The notes under the pieces were generated by a model, which worked only from the letters and a program-made list of their open reading frames with translations, was not told where the DNA came from and did not search any database. DNA of 64,000 nt from Vandiemenella viatica (Eukaryota > Arthropoda > Insecta > Orthoptera > Morabidae). This document shows, one piece after another, positions 60,242 to 64,000 of the stretch (the stretch's first letter is position 1; every line of letters starts with the position of its first letter). Location of the stretch: NCBI GenBank assembly GCA_031002005.1, contig CM061921.1, positions 145,485,283-145,549,282 of the forward strand. Direction: 5' to 3'. Position numbers and translations under genes: made by a program.

Positions 60242-60783
60242 GTAAAATTCAGACAGGCTGCATGAATTATCTTATCTAAGAAGAAAATGTTTATCACAGA
60301 AAGACTGCAATGTCATACTTCTGTGATGAGAAAAATGTGGGACAGAATTTCACTTTAGTTTGAAGTATAGTAATACTGAACCATTTTTGATAGAATAAAT
60401 GCATTCTGTTTGTGTGTGTATTTAAAACTTTCTATTGAAACAAAGCTTTATTTCTTATTTTTAATGTTTTAATAATTGACAAAATAATATTTAAAAGCAG
60501 TGAAAAAATTTCTCAGTTCTAACCTTTCCTACATCTGTCTAAAATCTACTGACTGGCTTGTGCTACAGTATATCCAGTTCATCCTCATAGAACTGAAGGT
60601 TGCTCACCTCATTTTAATATTTTTTGCTCATTGAAGAAGAACAATACTAGGAAGAATTTGTTATCCTGCACAGATTTCCTAAGCATCTGTCATTTCAAAT
60701 AAATCTGATAACCATCTGTTGATTTAATTACAGGCTTTAATTTTGTTTGCATTGTATGTGTTCCATGTGGCCACAAGTAGTAG

Positions 60784-61500
60784 AAATAATTGTTTAAAAA
60801 ACATAAAAACCGCCTTAAAAAAATCACTAAAATTTTTAAAATAACTTTACACCTTGCTTAAGAGAAAGTAAATCTAAATGGACAATATTTTACATTACTG
60901 TCATTGAAATTTTTTCATTAATTAGTTATTTTTGGAGTCGGTGCCAGCTGTCACATCATAAATATTGAATTACTGAACTTTGGTGTTCGAGGTGAAACAA
61001 TGAGTACGAACAAAAATTTCAAATATTTTACAGCATGTAGTGAGGCAGATAGTGTTATTGCAGGAGACTGCTTAGGGAAACAAACTAAGAGAATTTTAAT
61101 CTGTGGCTCAGCCTCGTTAGCCTTCCAGGCATATCACAGGTCTTACAGTGTCAGTTGGTAGGCTACATCATGCAGTAAACGCTTTACAGTTAGCATAATA
61201 TCGGTGTATCATCTGTATGTTTCAGTTTTGTTGAAACATGTTTCTAGCATTAATTATAGGTAAGCAGTAACATGATTTTTTATGTATTATTGTTATTCAT
61301 TATTGTTTTTATAGTTTTGCTTTTCTTGCTTTTGCTGGCACCGACTCCAAAAATAACTAATTAATGTAAAAATTTGAATGACAGTAATGTAAAATATTGT
61401 CCATTTAGATTTACTTTCTCCTAAGCAAGGTATAAAGTTATTTTAAAATTTTAAGTGCTTTTTTTAAAGGCAGTTTTTATGTTTTTTTAAACAATTATTT
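60784..61500. mobile_element. Palindromic element with about 165-bp arms
   Basis: The left arm 60784-60948 and right arm 61334-61500 are reverse complements with high identity. They begin aaataattgtttaaaaaa and end at the inner GGAGTCGGTGCCAGC. The interior of about 385 bases has no ORF. The outer ends are simple A/T-rich and I could not fix a target duplication, so the true borders may lie a few bases further out. Confidence 0.85.
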
Positions 61501-61969
61501 TATTTTTAAATTTTTAATGGTATTATAGTATGTTTTGTATTTTAAATATGCCACAGCAGTTCCCATTTTGTGAACTTCCTGGTAGCTCAGGGATTAAAAC
61601 ACTTGCTTTCAAAAAAGAATTCTGTCTTTATATACCACAACAACTTCCCGAATAGGGTGAATTGGGTGTTTTGTTAAGGAATGTCAGTTTATATTTTGGT
61701 TCAGGCTATGTTTCGAACTTATCATAACGTCTGTTAAAGCTGCTGGTCGATAACCAAAACATGTATCATCTGGGCATTAATACATACCAGATACAGAAAT
61801 CTGTCTCTGGAATATATCTGTTTGCTCCGGCATCACACAGAAAATATAGAATTTTAATTGGTTTTCACAACGTGAAAGCTTGGGATCCAAGTTTAAATCT
61901 GAAGTACATGTTGAGACATTAGGACACATTTATTTTATAAATATTATGCCATGACTAAAAAATAACTTA

Positions 61970-64000
61970 ATTGATTTTGACGGGATTTTAAACTGTGGAT
62001 TTTTGTGAAGAATATTGGAAATTAAAAGTAATGAGGGTAAAGGGGAAGAGGGATTGGGCTTTTGTATACCAAATGTAGACTGCCTTTTCTGATTGATTTA
62101 AAGTATATGTGTGTAAATTTCTTTTGATATCAGGTAAAACTGTAGGTATGTATAAAAAAAACAATTAAGGGGTATGGAGACAAAGAGTAATTTGGTTTTT
62201 GTAAAGCTAGCGTGGGCAATATTTTTGTGTTTGTTTTAAAGTATACATGTGCAAATTTCCATCAAAACCAGATAATAACTGTAGCTTTGTGTAAAGAACA
62301 TTTCCAAAAATTAAATGGGGTAAGGGAGTGAGTGGTAGGGTTTTGTAAACAGGTTGTAGACACTATGTTTCTCTTTGTTTTTGAGTATAAATGTGCAGTG
62401 TTCCATGGAAATCTGATAAAAGCTGTGGATATCTATAAAGAACATTGGAAATTAGGAGGGGTGGGGGTAGAAGGGAAGAGGGCTTGGGTTTCTGCAACCT
62501 AATTTTAACACAATTGTTCTGTATGTTTTAAAGTATATGTGTGCAAACTTCCTCCAGAACCGGATAGAAACTGTAGATTAAGGGATGGAAAGGAAGGAGA
62601 GGGGTTTTGACTCTTGAAACCAAATGTAGACAGTATTTTTCTGTTTGTTTTTGCAGTATACATGTGCATACTTCCTTCAGAATCAGAAAGAAATGGTAGC
62701 TTTATATAAAGAACATTGACAGTAATTAAAGGGGTAGAAAGGGGGATAGGGTTTGTGTTTTTACGAAAGTTATGTAGACAGTATTTTTCTTTTTCTATTT
62801 GTTTTAAAGTATACGCATGGGAAGTTCCACTGAATTCGATTACAATGTGGGTTCTGTACATATGTTAAGGGAAGGGGATGTAGGGTAGTTTTTTTGATTT
62901 TTTGGTCGGAAATCATATATAAAAAAAACTTACATGTATATGTGCCAACTTTCATAAAGATCGGTCAAATGGTGTAGACTGTAGGTTTCTAAAAAGAAAT
63001 TGACAAAAATCAAGAGGTGGAAATGGGGATAGGGGTTTAGTTTAGCAAACCAAAAGTTGACCATATTTTTCTCTTTGTTTTAAAGTAAAAATTTGCTAAG
63101 TTCTGTGTAAACTGGATAAAAACTGTGGTTGTGTATAAAAATTAAGTGGCTTAATGGGGAGAGGAGGTGGTTTTTAGATTTTTTGGTCAGACACCTTCTT
63201 GGTGAAAAAATACATATAAGCACCAAATTTGATGGTAATCAGTCAAATGATCGCGACTGTAGCTTTTTATAAAGAACATTGACAAAAGTTAATGGGGTTG
63301 AAGGAGAGAAAGGGGTTGAGCTTTGGCAAACCAAATGTTGACAGGATTTTTCTCTTTGTTTTAAAGTATACATGGGCAAAGTTCAATCAAAATCAGATAA
63401 GAAATGTAGATTTCTATAAAATTAAGGGTTATAAAGGGAGACATGGGGTGGTTTTTTATTTATTTATATTTTTTTGGTCAGAAACCTTCTCCATAAAAAA
63501 TTACACGTATATGCCAACTTTAATGGAGACAAGTTAAATGGTAGCGACTGTAGCTTTGTATAAATGACATTGGTAAAAATTTAGGGAGAGGATTGGGGGA
63601 GAGGGCTTCAGTTCTTTCAAACCAAAAGTTGACAGTATTTTTCTCTTTATTTTGACCATACATGTCCAAAGTTCCATCGAAATCGGATAAAAAATACAGG
63701 TTTGTATAAAAATTAAGGGTTGTAAAGGAGAGAGGGGTGGTTTTTTTCAGATTCTGAATGAAAAATTACATGTATATGCCACCTTTGATGATAAATGGTC
63801 AAACGGTTTTGAGTGTAGCTTTTTATGAAGAACATTGACAATAATTAAAGGGGTGGAAGGAAGGAGGGGATTGAGCTTTGGGAGACCAACTGTTAACAGG
63901 ATTTTTCTCTTTGTTTTAAAGTATACATCTGCAAAGTTCAATCAAATTCAGATAAGAAATGTAGGTTTCTATAAAATTAAGGGGTGTGAAGGGGAGAGGG
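61970..64000 (+). repeat. Tandem satellite, units of about 140 and 280 bp
   Basis: The phrase 'ttgttttaaagtatacatgtgc' and its variants recur at about 62095, 62232, 62380, 62520, 62645, 62795, 63073, 63353, 63642 and 63908. Spacing is about 140 bases in the first half and 270-290 in the second, where each unit has gained a block with 'ttttttggtcagaaacctt'. Each unit also has 'taaagaacattgacaaaa' and a 'ggggagaggg' purine tract. The array runs off the right edge. Short ORFs in it are chance readings of the repeat. Confidence 0.88.

Larger units (their letters stand above)
60242..64000 (+). other. Intron 6 of host gene, continues past the window
   Basis: No further exon is visible. It contains a palindromic element (60784-61500) and the satellite array (from about 61970). 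60242-60783 and 61510-61965 contain nothing nameable. Confidence 0.65.

Noticed and set aside
62505..63941. Several ORFs of 60 to 118 codons in the last 1.5 kb
   Set aside because: They recur with the satellite period and contain the same repeated phrase (for example 'VYFKTNRK'-like words), so they are chance readings of the tandem repeat.
61970..64000. CRISPR-like array (regularly spaced repeats)
   Set aside because: Units are too long, imperfect and have no distinct unique spacers. The context is eukaryotic.

Overview
The window looks like nuclear DNA of an arthropod, most likely an insect with a large, transposon-rich genome. It is AT-rich and has no operons or long bacterial-type ORFs. 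One plus-strand gene is seen as six short exons with good GT-AG borders, separated by introns of about 7 to 17 kb. Almost all other coding-like sequence is decayed transposable elements. The clade is inferred from the element families (R1-clade, RTE and CR1/Jockey-like LINEs, Penelope-like elements, mariner, hAT, a tRNA-derived SINE), not from a marker gene.

Host gene. Exons lie at 6198-6862, 14642-15092, 26331-26639 (with a NAGNAG acceptor), 43823-44780, 53040-53166 and 60038-60241. Their phases join without conflict except inside the fourth, which needs one frame correction. The first and last exons of the gene are outside the window. I do not recognise the family. The protein starts with a Ser/Pro/Gln-rich basic region, then has a Cys/His cluster formed across the first splice junction, then about 500 residues that look globular.

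Layout. 1-4850: two minus-strand R1-clade LINE pieces joined head to tail. 5.6-5.9 kb: tRNA-derived SINE. 8.4-10.2 kb: complete-ended hAT element with an 8-bp target duplication and a broken transposase. 10.8-11.3 kb: TA-flanked foldback element with 160-bp near-identical arms. 13.6 kb: small inverted-repeat element. 15.5-16.1 kb: mariner 5' half. 17.4-29.4 kb: LINE and Penelope-like fragments. 32.4-35.7 kb: RTE-type LINE carrying two SINE fragments. 36.3-38.1 kb: mariner inserted in the catalytic motif of an older LINE. 39.2-41.0 kb: LINE carrying a 280-bp hAT-type MITE. 45.7-47.2 kb: second RTE copy. 50.4, 56.8 and 60.8 kb: three more palindromic elements. 51.7 kb: best SINE copy. 58.2-59.5 kb: complete-ended, dead mariner. 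From about 61.97 kb to the window end: a tandem satellite with units of about 140 and 280 bp.

No convincing new multi-gene system is present. The parts most worth a second look are the unidentified gene with its single frame break, the nested insertions that date one another, the set of long palindromes, and the intronic satellite array.
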